A stretch of DNA of 32,739 nucleotides from a virus (IMGVR_UViG_3300042355_001605:1-32739); one strand, 5' to 3'. Numbered from the stretch's first letter, positions 7,325 through 13,598 are shown. The notes: generated by a model not told the origin, from the sequence alone. Translations and numbers: made by a program.

Positions 7325-7947
7325 ATACACCTCAGCAGCGGTTTTTAGTACGCGAAAAGTACTTCAGCCGAATTCGTCATATCCGTGACGATTGGGTGAC
7401 TCCAGTTGAATACGTACCTTATATTGATGCCCTGTTGGGTGATATCGATTTAGATCCCTGCTCGACCCATCGGGCCAATAGCGAGTTCATCAGAGCAAAG
7501 CGGATCTATACGCTGGATGATGACGGGCTCAATATCGAGGAGCCATGGAAGGGAGTCACCTACCTGTTTCCACCAACCTACGGGCGCTGCTCTTTTAACA
7601 AGGAGCGTGGGACCTGGCGGTGGAGCCTGAAGGCTGGTCACGGCGCCAAAGCCCCGTCCGTGATCTGGTTCCGACGCCTTTATAAAGAGTGGAAGCTGCG
7701 CAACATCCCCGAGGCGCTGTTCTTCACGATTTATCCGGAAATGATGAGGGTTTGCCCGGAAATCTGGGATCTGCCGATGTGTATTCCCACGGATCGGGCA
7801 AACTTAATTCATGGAGCCAGGTTTTATCGTCTGGATACACCAATTCACTGGGGGTATTTTATCTACCTACCTCCCCTTACATTTGATTTAGACCCTGTCG
7901 AAAAATTTAGAACTATTTTTTCGAATCTTGGTCGAATTATTGTGTAG
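7321..7947 (+). CDS. Phage Dam-like DNA adenine methyltransferase family protein, probably inactive
   Basis: The 208-aa product starts at GTG 7321, overlapping the preceding stop (GTGA). It follows the phage-type Dam (PF05869-like) signature: DDWVTPVEYVPYIDALLG, then DIDLDPCST, then YTLDDDGL and an EPWKG turn. The next motif should be the catalytic NPPYG (motif IV). Here it reads YLFPPTYGR, with Phe replacing Asn and a Thr inserted between PP and Y. Since that Asn and the PPY geometry position the adenine amino group, activity is doubtful. It may bind DNA or host methyltransferase sites without modifying them. The family call is pattern-based. Confidence 0.65.
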   Translation: MNTPQQRFLVREKYFSRIRHIRDDWVTPVEYVPYIDALLGDIDLDPCSTHRANSEFIRAKRIYTLDDDGLNIEEPWKGVTYLFPPTYGRCSFNKERGTWRWSLKAGHGAKAPSVIWFRRLYKEWKLRNIPEALFFTIYPEMMRVCPEIWDLPMCIPTDRANLIHGARFYRLDTPIHWGYFIYLPPLTFDLDPVEKFRTIFSNLGRIIV

Positions 7948-8167
7948 CTCGGAAGGCGTTACGGAAGCTATAACTGGCGCTGCCTGGGCCGTTTACAATA
8001 AACCTATCCTCATTCCCAAGATCAGAACCGTAGCCAGGCTTTTGCTCCTCTCGCATTCTGCTGATGTAGCTATTTAGAAATGCTTTACCAGCTGAATTAT
8101 CAAGTGCTCCCTTACCAGCTGTGTAGCGGGCATCAACGTTGTAAGTTTGGCTAAGCTGTGGTTTCAT
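7937..8167 (-). CDS. Hypothetical protein, 76 aa
   Basis: A minus-strand gene from ATG 8167 (MKPQLSQTYNVDARYTAGK); an earlier GTG at 8221 would extend it into the divergent gene. It contains YISRMREEQKPGYGSDLG and ends in a Ser/Phe-rich segment. Its 3' end overlaps the convergent Dam-like gene by 11 nt. It resembles the scattered small virion-associated genes on this strand; the function is unknown. Confidence 0.5.
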   Translation of the reverse strand: MKPQLSQTYNVDARYTAGKGALDNSAGKAFLNSYISRMREEQKPGYGSDLGNEDRFIVNGPGSASYSFRNAFRATQ

Positions 8168-8191
8168 GTAGGTATTCTGACAGCCCTGAAC

Positions 8192-8503
8192 ATGACTCAG
8201 TTCTTCAACACGCAAGACCACATCGCGGTGATCTGTGACGAGGTGAAAGAGCTTCTAATTGAGAAGAATAAAAAATATGGCGATTCAGCTTTAAATCCAT
8301 CGCGAATCTTTAGTAAGGCGAACGCTGTCGAGCAGATCCTTGTTCGCATTGATGATAAACTAAGCAGAATAAAGTCCGGGGCTGGTCTTCTCGCTAACGA
8401 CGAAGACGTCATAATGGATCTTATGGGCTACTTAGTGCTCCTTAAGATCGCCCTGAAACGCGATTCAGAAACTGAAATCGAATGCAATACGACGAATTTA
8501 TAG
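8192..8503 (+). CDS. DUF1599 / nucleotide-modification-associated domain 1 protein
   Basis: From ATG 8192 the product is 103 aa and fits the DUF1599 (Nmad1) pattern almost end to end. It has an N-terminal helix, LIEKNKKYGDSALNPSRIF, then LVRIDDKLSRIKSG and DEDVIMDLMGYLVLLKIAL. In the literature this all-alpha, MazG-like domain is linked to phage nucleotide metabolism and modified bases. Glu/Asp positions (KxKKYGDS, RIDDKL, ED..MD) match metal-binding spacing. It lies 250 bp from the Dam-like gene, although a small minus-strand gene separates them. The start 15 codons upstream at 8147 would overlap the divergent gene. Confidence 0.75.
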   Translation: MTQFFNTQDHIAVICDEVKELLIEKNKKYGDSALNPSRIFSKANAVEQILVRIDDKLSRIKSGAGLLANDEDVIMDLMGYLVLLKIALKRDSETEIECNTTNL

Positions 8504-8685
8504 ACAATTACTCGCTAGAGCTGCAGTTAATCGACGCGCTAGATCAGATCAAGGATCTATCCCCGGACGCGGCGGAGATCCTAGACCGCTGGGTTTCTCA
8601 TTCCAAAGACGAAAAAAGTGCTTCAGGGCATGTCCAGATGGATCCCAGCTCAGAATCTTCCCTTCCAGATACTCAATCGCCTTGA
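8482..8685 (+). CDS. Possible small acidic protein, 67 aa
   Basis: It starts at ATG 8482, overlapping the DUF1599 gene by 22 nt. The N-terminal half (MQYDEFIDNYSLELQLIDAL) is an acidic helix that looks like a real protein. The second half, antisense to the lysozyme-like gene (137-bp convergent overlap), is low-complexity Ser/Pro. Either the two genes truly overlap tail to tail or one of the 3' ends is not functional. Confidence 0.35.
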   Translation: MQYDEFIDNYSLELQLIDALDQIKDLSPDAAEILDRWVSHSKDEKSASGHVQMDPSSESSLPDTQSP

Positions 8686-9319
8686 TCTGATTATGGACTC
8701 CCGTGTAAGTCTCGGGTAAATTCAACAGGCAAACCTTGAGTTTGCAGTTGTGTTCTGTAAAGGTGGGAATCTCTTTGTCTGGAGCTAAAAACGTATCCAG
8801 CTCTGCGCGTCGTCGGTTGATAATCAATTCACCACCAGAACGCCACATTTTATTGATGTATGGGCTCCACTCACGGAGGATGTCTTTTTTGCTGGCGTGA
8901 GAGTTGATCAGCCCTAACAGACGTGATTCCTTGAAGCCCGTCACCCCTAGGTTGTGGGCAAATGACAGGATGGCCGCCTTTCGGTTCTTGTTTAAAGGCA
9001 CAAAAATATACGGTTCGATCTGTTTGGTAAATTCTTTTAGATCCTCGATTAGCTGCTCTTCAATCTGCTTTTGGGTCGCGACTTCGTGGTATCCAACCCA
9101 GTGCTTGTTTATTTTCTTGCTACCGTATCCAATGCGCCAGATGTCCTCTCCGTATTCTTTGTATGAACCAAAACGCCCCATACCTAAATTGGTACGGGGC
9201 TGGGTATGACGTTTAATTAATTCAACTCCTTTCGGAGTGAGCAGCGGGTACTCACTCCAATCTTCAGTATTCTTACGGGACGACGACGCTGCCAGTGTAG
9301 GAAACTTCAGAATAGCCAT
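8549..9319 (-). CDS. GH24 lysozyme-like protein, catalytic residues apparently lost
   Basis: The 256-aa product has a phage lysozyme framework at residues 26-180: LLTPKGVELIKRHTQPR, WRIGYGSKKINKHWVG, then AAILSFAHNLGVTGFKES and the R-rich ELIINRRRAELDTFL. The family's catalytic Glu (FEG) is replaced (KRHTQ), and the Thr of TIGYG is Arg (RIGYG). It may be a structural or peptidoglycan-binding relative. The last 75 residues match nothing I know. Its start overlaps the 128-aa gene by 47 nt. An intact lysozyme is encoded at 13841-15088. Confidence 0.6.
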   Translation of the reverse strand: MAILKFPTLAASSSRKNTEDWSEYPLLTPKGVELIKRHTQPRTNLGMGRFGSYKEYGEDIWRIGYGSKKINKHWVGYHEVATQKQIEEQLIEDLKEFTKQIEPYIFVPLNKNRKAAILSFAHNLGVTGFKESRLLGLINSHASKKDILREWSPYINKMWRSGGELIINRRRAELDTFLAPDKEIPTFTEHNCKLKVCLLNLPETYTGVHNQIKAIEYLEGKILSWDPSGHALKHFFRLWNEKPSGLGSPPRPGIDP

Positions 9320-9659
9320 CCAAAGTTAGCAGCACCACGTAGTCTTTGGCAGCGTTGGTCACAGTAACGGCCACAGCGCCCTTACCAGAACCGTTCTTCA
9401 CGATATTGCTGTACTTGGTGTAGCCAGTCGGAGCATTACCAGCGGTGTACGCGTCCTCTTGGAAGATCTCCATCGTGTTAATGCCGCTGGTTTTATCCAG
9501 CTTGACGATGATGTCGCCAGTGTTGCCGGGGTTCACCCGGAATCCACGGATGTTCAGACCACCAGTGGAACCGGCAGAGGTGTTGCCCAGATAGGTAACG
9601 TCGGAACCGCTGTCAACTTGGAACGTGTCGAGGGTACCTTTGATCGTGCGGGTGGCCAT
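9273..9659 (-). CDS. Small beta-rich virion protein, 128 aa
   Basis: The product (MATRTIKGTLDTFQVDSGSD) is built of Thr/Gly/Val-rich strands such as GNTGDIIVKLDKTSGIN and AVAVTVTNAAKDYVVLLTL, ending in SYTGSVVVP. There are no Cys, no signal and no membrane segment. This composition is typical of small decoration or fibre-accessory proteins. It follows the nblA-like gene by 5 nt and is probably cotranscribed with it. Confidence 0.6.
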   Translation of the reverse strand: MATRTIKGTLDTFQVDSGSDVTYLGNTSAGSTGGLNIRGFRVNPGNTGDIIVKLDKTSGINTMEIFQEDAYTAGNAPTGYTKYSNIVKNGSGKGAVAVTVTNAAKDYVVLLTLDGYSEVSYTGSVVVP

Positions 9660-9664
9660 GGTGG

Positions 9665-9880
9665 TTAGGAAATCTGTCCGAGCGTGGAGTAGTTGAAATT
9701 GATATCGGCGTCGATGCCGTGGTCTTTCAAGATGCCCAGGAACATTTGACGGTCCAGGGCTTTCTGGTGGAGCATCTCGATGAAAGCCTCTTCCAATTCG
9801 TCCCGGTCCAGGTTTTGAATGGCTAGGGCGGCAGCGTGGATTGAAAACTCCACGTCCATCGGAAGATCTACGGCATCCAT
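9665..9880 (-). CDS. nblA: NblA-like phycobilisome degradation adaptor
   Basis: The 71-aa product aligns without gaps to the NblA of Synechococcus elongatus as I remember it. The stretch LDRDELEEAFIEMLHQKAL corresponds to ISREDLEDLFIEVVRQKMA, followed by FLGILKD against FKGMIRQ. Host NblA (about 60 aa, helix-loop-helix dimer) tethers phycobiliproteins to Clp protease so antennae are destroyed under starvation. Phage copies are known from freshwater cyanophages and from an uncultured marine lineage. From M8 the protein would be 64 aa, the family's usual length; an AAGG lies 12-13 nt before the first ATG. It is cotranscribed with a small virion gene. A 50-aa ORF lies upstream on the same strand. 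Confidence 0.8.
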   Translation of the reverse strand: MDAVDLPMDVEFSIHAAALAIQNLDRDELEEAFIEMLHQKALDRQMFLGILKDHGIDADINFNYSTLGQIS

Positions 9881-9930
9881 GGGTGATCTAAACCTTACAG
9901 ATATCCTAACAGCGCTGAATTAATCGTCAA

Positions 9931-10083
9931 TCACACGCGGTACGGGGGTTCATCCAGGGGTTTGGTGCGTTGATCCGTCGTAAATGACGGCAGGTCAACA
10001 CCCTCCTCAAAAACGGCCGGAACCAGCTCTGCTAAATGCTCGGTGACGTAATTTTTTAAGTGTTCGTGGGGAGTTGGATTCAT
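9931..10083 (-). CDS. Small hypothetical protein, 50 aa
   Basis: ATG 10083 to TGA 9931. The product begins MNPTPHEHLKNYVTEHLAEL and ends in a conserved-looking DEPPYRV tail, the kind of ending I recall in small cyanophage proteins. It is acidic, soluble and helical at the start. A weak GAGAG ribosome site precedes the ATG. It lies directly upstream of the nblA-like gene on the same strand and divergent from the oxygenase. Confidence 0.5.
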   Translation of the reverse strand: MNPTPHEHLKNYVTEHLAELVPAVFEEGVDLPSFTTDQRTKPLDEPPYRV

Positions 10084-10171
10084 GGCTCTCGATCTCTTGT
10101 CCCAAAATAACCGTCGTTAAGCTGTAGATGCTTCCAAAAACCAAGCCAAAAGTTAAGATAACAACTTCCAC

Positions 10172-10200
10172 TTGAAAAACAATGGCTTAACTAATACATT
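10172..10200 (+). promoter_or_regulatory. Sigma70-type promoter for the 2OG oxygenase gene
   Basis: TTGAAA (10172-10177), exactly 17 bp, then TACATT (10195-10200), with the start codon 21 nt downstream. It uses the same 17-bp spacing and short leader as the promoters at 2750 and 5841. Confidence 0.6.
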
Positions 10201-10221
10201 GTACAGACGACAAACCGACCA

Positions 10222-11016
10222 ATGATCAGCAACCAACTCGTCGCGGAATTTATGAAATCAGCGGTTGGTGGCGTGAGTAGGACGCAACTGATTAGGACCA
10301 TGAGGGAGCTCCATGGACTGGGGGATGGCGAAATTGATCAGGTCATCCACCTGTGCTCATTTAGAAGTCGGCCGTCTGACATTAATTACAAAGATTTCTA
10401 CGGCGCCAAGATCACCAAAACGGGGAATCGGATCTTTTATCCGTTTACTCAAATTTATACTTACGACAACATTTTAACCAAAGATGAATGTGAGGCGTTA
10501 ATAAGGCTCATTGATACTCGCTTGAGACCTTCAACTGTCTCCGATGACGCAGATTCATGCTTGGTTTCAGACTACAGAACCAGCCAAACCTCAGACCTGC
10601 ACTACTTTGACGACCCTCTTTACCTGGAGCTAGACAGGAGAATTGTAGACACTTTAGGGCTCTATAGTTTTCTCGGTGAGATTATGCAAGCACAAAAATA
10701 TGAGCCTGGTCAATACTATAAAGAGCACTGGGACTTCTTCATGCCCACCACAAAGGAATACAAAATTTACTGCGAATGGATGGGGCAGCGAACTTGGACC
10801 GCTATGGTCTATCTCAATGATGTTGAAGAGGGTGGTGAAACGTATTTCAAGCACCTAAATCTTCATGTAAAGCCCAAACAGGGAATGCTGGTCGTCTGGA
10901 ATAATCTCTATAAAAATGGACTACCAAATCTAAAAACTATGCATGAGGCGTGCCCGCCCCTCAGTGGAAACAAATATGTAATTACTAAGTGGTTCCGCAG
11001 CTGGAGTTTAATTTAG
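10222..11016 (+). CDS. 2OG-Fe(II) oxygenase, prolyl-4-hydroxylase-like
   Basis: The C-terminal 180 residues of this 264-aa protein fit the P4H family. The Fe(II) triad is H169 and D171 (YYKEHWDFF) and H241 (TMHEA), with a 2-oxoglutarate-binding Lys at 251 (GNKYVITKWFRSW). An RTSQT motif precedes, and TAMVYLNDVEEGGETYF is the usual core. The enzyme would hydroxylate a protein side chain (or another substrate), using O2 and 2-oxoglutarate. The first 60 residues are an extra helical region. Cyanophages commonly carry such genes. It has its own promoter and is convergent with the next gene (4-nt overlap of stops). Confidence 0.85.
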   Translation: MISNQLVAEFMKSAVGGVSRTQLIRTMRELHGLGDGEIDQVIHLCSFRSRPSDINYKDFYGAKITKTGNRIFYPFTQIYTYDNILTKDECEALIRLIDTRLRPSTVSDDADSCLVSDYRTSQTSDLHYFDDPLYLELDRRIVDTLGLYSFLGEIMQAQKYEPGQYYKEHWDFFMPTTKEYKIYCEWMGQRTWTAMVYLNDVEEGGETYFKHLNLHVKPKQGMLVVWNNLYKNGLPNLKTMHEACPPLSGNKYVITKWFRSWSLI

Positions 11017-11357
11017 TTAGCGGCAATACTAAATTTAACGACGGCATCAGTGCCGCCGGTTTCGTGATAAAAATTAGCGCGTAAATGACCAACCGGAAAT
11101 CCGTTAACGTAATAGAGATAAGTTCCGTTCTCAATAATTGTGTTTGAGATTAGCGGACCATAATTAATACCATCAATGCTGCCATCAAGGCGTACCACAA
11201 CAGAGGTGTTGATGTTGGTTACGGTCGCACTCAGCGTGTAGTTGCGGGTCGACAGGTAATTGGCCACCAATACGTCGATTGTATCGGTCAAACCGGGGGC
11301 TGTAAGCTCAGGAAAGTTCTGTACCAGCGTCTGCTGGTAACCCTCAAAGAAACCCAT
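11013..11357 (-). CDS. Small beta-rich virion protein, paralogue of 27042-27389
   Basis: The 114-aa product (MGFFEGYQQTLVQNFPELT) shares its core with the 115-aa protein at 27042-27389. NTSVVVRLDGSIDGINYGP here matches NTNVVVRLEGSIDGTNYAP there, and both have the same length, the same PxLTAxGLxxTI start and a VVxFSxAA end. This indicates a duplicated virion component, perhaps a decoration or tip protein. It is separated from its paralogue by about 16 kb. Confidence 0.65.
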   Translation of the reverse strand: MGFFEGYQQTLVQNFPELTAPGLTDTIDVLVANYLSTRNYTLSATVTNINTSVVVRLDGSIDGINYGPLISNTIIENGTYLYYVNGFPVGHLRANFYHETGGTDAVVKFSIAAN

Positions 11358-11380
11358 GGGCTAAACCAATTTTGCTTATT

Positions 11381-11845
11381 CTAGGCGTCCAGGTTGGCTT
11401 TGAGAAGCCACTGGAACTTCTTGTGGACCCGCCCACGCTCAACAGCTAAGTCAAGCGTCAGTTGATCGCCAAGGGTCTCAGCCATGGCTGCTAAATCCTG
11501 GAAGCGGTCAGCCAGCGCGTTTTGATTGGCGGCCAACTGGCTGATGATCACCTCTTGCTTGAAGCAGTCTTCCAGGGGGACGGAGGGGAGGTTGGAATAG
11601 GTCAGGTCTTCGACGGTCTTGGGCGTCGCAATGTCCAAAGAGCGGATATGTTCCGCGATTACGTCGAGAGCTTCCTGCATCTCTTCGTAAATCATTTGAG
11701 TCAGCGTATGGATTTGGTAAAACTTGCTACCCATCAAACCCCAATGGACAAGCAGGGTTTGCTGATACAGGTGCATCGAATCACGCAGGCACTGAACCAG
11801 GTGGGAGTAGCAGGCACTTGTCTTGTTTGTTTGGGGTTTTGCCAT
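11381..11845 (-). CDS. dps: Dps-like ferritin (iron-storing, DNA-protecting) protein
   Basis: ATG 11845 gives 154 aa; the open frame extends four codons upstream to a GTG. The sequence LLVHWGLMGSKFYQIH followed by ALDVIAEHIRSLD is the Dps signature. Counted from the GTG, His 38, His 50, Asp 65 and Glu 69 keep exactly the spacing of the E. coli Dps ferroxidase residues 51, 63, 78 and 82; the fifth (Asp67) is Gln. Dps dodecamers oxidise Fe(II) with H2O2 and shield DNA. In a phage it could protect DNA from photosynthetic oxidants or hold iron. It sits 5 nt after the upstream stop, so it is operonic. Confidence 0.75.
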   Translation of the reverse strand: MAKPQTNKTSACYSHLVQCLRDSMHLYQQTLLVHWGLMGSKFYQIHTLTQMIYEEMQEALDVIAEHIRSLDIATPKTVEDLTYSNLPSVPLEDCFKQEVIISQLAANQNALADRFQDLAAMAETLGDQLTLDLAVERGRVHKKFQWLLKANLDA

Positions 11846-11850
11846 GGGTT

Positions 11851-12156
11851 TTACCACTTAACTTTGTCGGCCCAATATGCGGCTGAGCCTTTACCTTTTG
11901 CGATATTTTTTGCGTGCCTAGCTTTAAAACTAGCACGTTTTTTCTTCATTCTTTCCGATTCACCTTCTTTAGGTTTACCAGCCGTTTCAGCTCCTTGTTC
12001 ACCGAATCTAATTATCTTTTCTCCTCCAGGTACATCATCACCACACGCTCGAACAACGTGTGATTTTGTCGGATGATCTGGTGTTCGTACGGGCTTGTTA
12101 CATTTCAGCCGTTCAACAGCCAGCCGCTTAGCCTTCGCTCGGTCAGCCATGATCAA
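11851..12156 (-). CDS. Conserved cyanophage-type basic protein, 101 aa
   Basis: The product starts MIMADRAKAKRLAVERLKC (second ATG at 12150 also possible) and ends FKARHAKNIAKGKGSAAYW plus a short tail. I recall proteins with this start and this ending from many marine cyanophages, with TPDHPTKSHVVRAC in between; their function is unknown to me. It is basic and hydrophilic, suggesting nucleic-acid or virion-interior association. The ATG overlaps the stop of the upstream 59-aa gene (ATGA), and the Dps-like gene follows closely. Confidence 0.65.
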   Translation of the reverse strand: MIMADRAKAKRLAVERLKCNKPVRTPDHPTKSHVVRACGDDVPGGEKIIRFGEQGAETAGKPKEGESERMKKKRASFKARHAKNIAKGKGSAAYWADKVKW

Positions 12157-12332
12157 ACGATAATCTCTCGATTCATCGCTTTAGTTTTAATATCAGTTGC
12201 CTCTTCTCCTTGCGCCAAGCGCTGGAAACCTGAAGGGATTCGCGCACGCTGAAGCTCCTGAATGGCTTTTTCTACGTAGCCATCCAGAAACTCTTTTCCG
12301 TTAGGTCGCGACCCAGCCGATGTAGAAATCAT
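12153..12332 (-). CDS. Small hypothetical protein, 59 aa
   Basis: ATG 12332 to TGA 12153. The product MISTSAGSRPNGKEFLDGY continues into an amphipathic helix (VEKAIQELQRARI) and ends MNREIIV. Its start lies inside the end of the HNH gene (32-nt overlap) and its stop overlaps the next start (ATGA), so it is well embedded in the operon. No family is recognised. Confidence 0.5.
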   Translation of the reverse strand: MISTSAGSRPNGKEFLDGYVEKAIQELQRARIPSGFQRLAQGEEATDIKTKAMNREIIV

Positions 12333-12711
12333 TGGAGATGTAAGGAACCGCCTGTTCCGTCGATGGAAGCTTGATGGAACAAGGTTTTTGCTCCATCCAT
12401 TTATTTAGTTTATCAAGTCTTTTCTCGCAATAAATCGGTAAATCCGGAGTAAACCAAACGTTGACTAACGTACTGGCCTTGGATCGATTGCAGTTTGAAC
12501 AAGCTGCAGCCATGTTCCAACGTACATTTTGACCACCTTTGTGTTTGGGGACAATGTGATCAATGGTGGCTGTATGCTCTCCGAGCTCTTTATCGCAGTA
12601 AGCGCAGCGCCATTCCCAGGCCTCAAAGATGTGCTGCCTAAATTTTCGACGCGCAAGTTTCGGAGTTAAAACAACGAGATTGACCAGGAGATCATCTTCG
12701 CAGTTGAACAT
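12301..12711 (-). CDS. HNH endonuclease, 136 aa
   Basis: A classical HNH motif spans residues 36-80. CAYC (36-39) and CSNC (71-74) form the zinc knuckle. IDHIVPKHKGG carries Asp51-His52, and RWNMAAACSNCNRSKAS supplies the Asn of the motif. Such free-standing nucleases nick or cut DNA and often behave as homing elements between phage genes. It lies just upstream of the tRNA pair on the opposite strand. The other HNH gene (12936) flanks the tRNAs on the far side. Confidence 0.85.
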   Translation of the reverse strand: MFNCEDDLLVNLVVLTPKLARRKFRQHIFEAWEWRCAYCDKELGEHTATIDHIVPKHKGGQNVRWNMAAACSNCNRSKASTLVNVWFTPDLPIYCEKRLDKLNKWMEQKPCSIKLPSTEQAVPYISNDFYIGWVAT

Positions 12712-12782
12712 GGATTGTCACGAACCCATGACAAAAATGTAGAGTGCAGACATCTATATTTTGAGCTATGCTGACCTGGCAA

Positions 12783-12857
12783 GGGAACGTAGCCCAATCG
12801 GAAGCAGGCAAGCGACTTAAAATCGCTACAGTGTGGGTTCAAATCCCACCGTTCCTA
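12783..12857 (+). tRNA. tRNA with UAA anticodon (Leu) and short variable loop
   Basis: The cloverleaf folds cleanly. The acceptor GGGAACG pairs with CGTTCCT (one G-U at 1-72), with discriminator A at 12857. The D arm is GCC/GGC with GG in the loop. The anticodon stem is AGCGA/TCGCT with loop CTTAAAA (anticodon TAA, 12818-12820). The T arm is GTGGG/CCCAC with loop TTCAAAT. There is no encoded CCA. A leucine tRNA normally has a long variable arm, but here it is only 5 nt (ACAGT), a class I shape. Confidence 0.85.
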
Positions 12858-12860
12858 CTA

Positions 12861-12935
12861 CGGGGTGTAGCTCAGCTTGATTAGAGCGGTCGCTTTGGGA
12901 GCGACAGGCCGAAGGTTTGAATCCTTCCACTCCGA
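12861..12935 (+). tRNA. tRNA-Pro (UGG anticodon)
   Basis: The acceptor CGGGGTG pairs with CACTCCG (with C1-G72, as in bacterial tRNA-Pro), and the discriminator is A at 12935. The D stem is GCTC/GAGC, the anticodon stem GTCGC/GCGAC with loop TTTGGGA (anticodon TGG, 12896-12898), and the T stem GAAGG/CCTTC. It starts 3 nt after the preceding tRNA and has no encoded CCA. It reads CCA and probably other proline codons. Confidence 0.95.
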
Positions 12936-13307
12936 TTATGAGGCGTGTTCAATTGCGTGGCAGTTGGCGCATAGAACGATGCATTTCGCGGCCTCTTTCT
13001 GGATAGTATCGATTCCAGCTCCGTTTGAGACCAGGTCGGCAATGTTGGCTTCTTTATTACCGTCGTGGTGATGGAAGTGGAGGGCGCGATGGTCGTCAAA
13101 GCCGCACTTGGAGCAGGTTAACGTTTTCTTCCACTCAACAAAAATGGCGCGAATGACCAGCCGCCTCTCATTCACGTTCTTCCCGTGGCAACTGCGGCAA
13201 ATATGGCGGTAATACGCTTTTCCTCCCTTCACTCCGGCATTGGCGAAATTCTTGATGTCGAAGGTCTCTAAACAGCTTTTACACTGTCGCGTATGGCTAT
13301 TAGACAC
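12936..13307 (-). CDS. HNH endonuclease with zinc-ribbon cysteines, 123 aa
   Basis: The N-terminus has a zinc-ribbon (C9-x2-C12, then C37-x2-C40). The HNH part follows: CSKCGF (65-70), HFHHHDG (78-84) and LCANCHAIEH at the end. This is the 'recombination endonuclease VII-like/HNH' arrangement common in phages. Its stop codon begins on the base after the last base of tRNA-Pro, on the other strand, an extremely tight junction. The gene may be a mobile nuclease inserted beside the tRNAs. Confidence 0.8.
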   Translation of the reverse strand: MSNSHTRQCKSCLETFDIKNFANAGVKGGKAYYRHICRSCHGKNVNERRLVIRAIFVEWKKTLTCSKCGFDDHRALHFHHHDGNKEANIADLVSNGAGIDTIQKEAAKCIVLCANCHAIEHAS

Positions 13308-13358
13308 CGATGCCGTTAATTTTGTTGCAATGTATCAGCTACACACCGATCTGCAACA

Positions 13359-13598
13359 TCAGTCGGTCAAACCAATATTCCGAAGGAAGGCTTCCTCCTC
13401 ATCCTCGGCTGGATCATAGTCAGCATCCTCGAGGAGGCGGAGAGTGAAGTGGTGCATCCGATCCGAAACCCAACGGAGGTCCTCGTCGGAAACGTTGCAG
13501 ACAATAGCGTTTAAGCGTAACTCCCGGGACGGTTCACGCAAATAATCAGCGATCAGCTCAAGGGCTCGATATCGTCCTCGGTTCAGTTCGCCCAACAT
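13359..13598 (-). CDS. Hypothetical acidic protein, 79 aa
   Basis: The product begins MLGELNRGRYRALELIADY and is helical. It ends with a strongly acidic stretch (DADYDPAEDEEEAFLRN). There are no cysteines beyond one and no membrane segment. It follows the 67-aa coiled-coil gene by 1 nt, with the endolysin upstream of both. The role is unknown. Confidence 0.55.
   Translation of the reverse strand: MLGELNRGRYRALELIADYLREPSRELRLNAIVCNVSDEDLRWVSDRMHHFTLRLLEDADYDPAEDEEEAFLRNIGLTD

Noticed and set aside
12783-12935. tRNA pair as a prophage attachment site
   Set aside because: No integrase in the window and no repeat of a tRNA 3' end elsewhere; both tRNAs appear intact.
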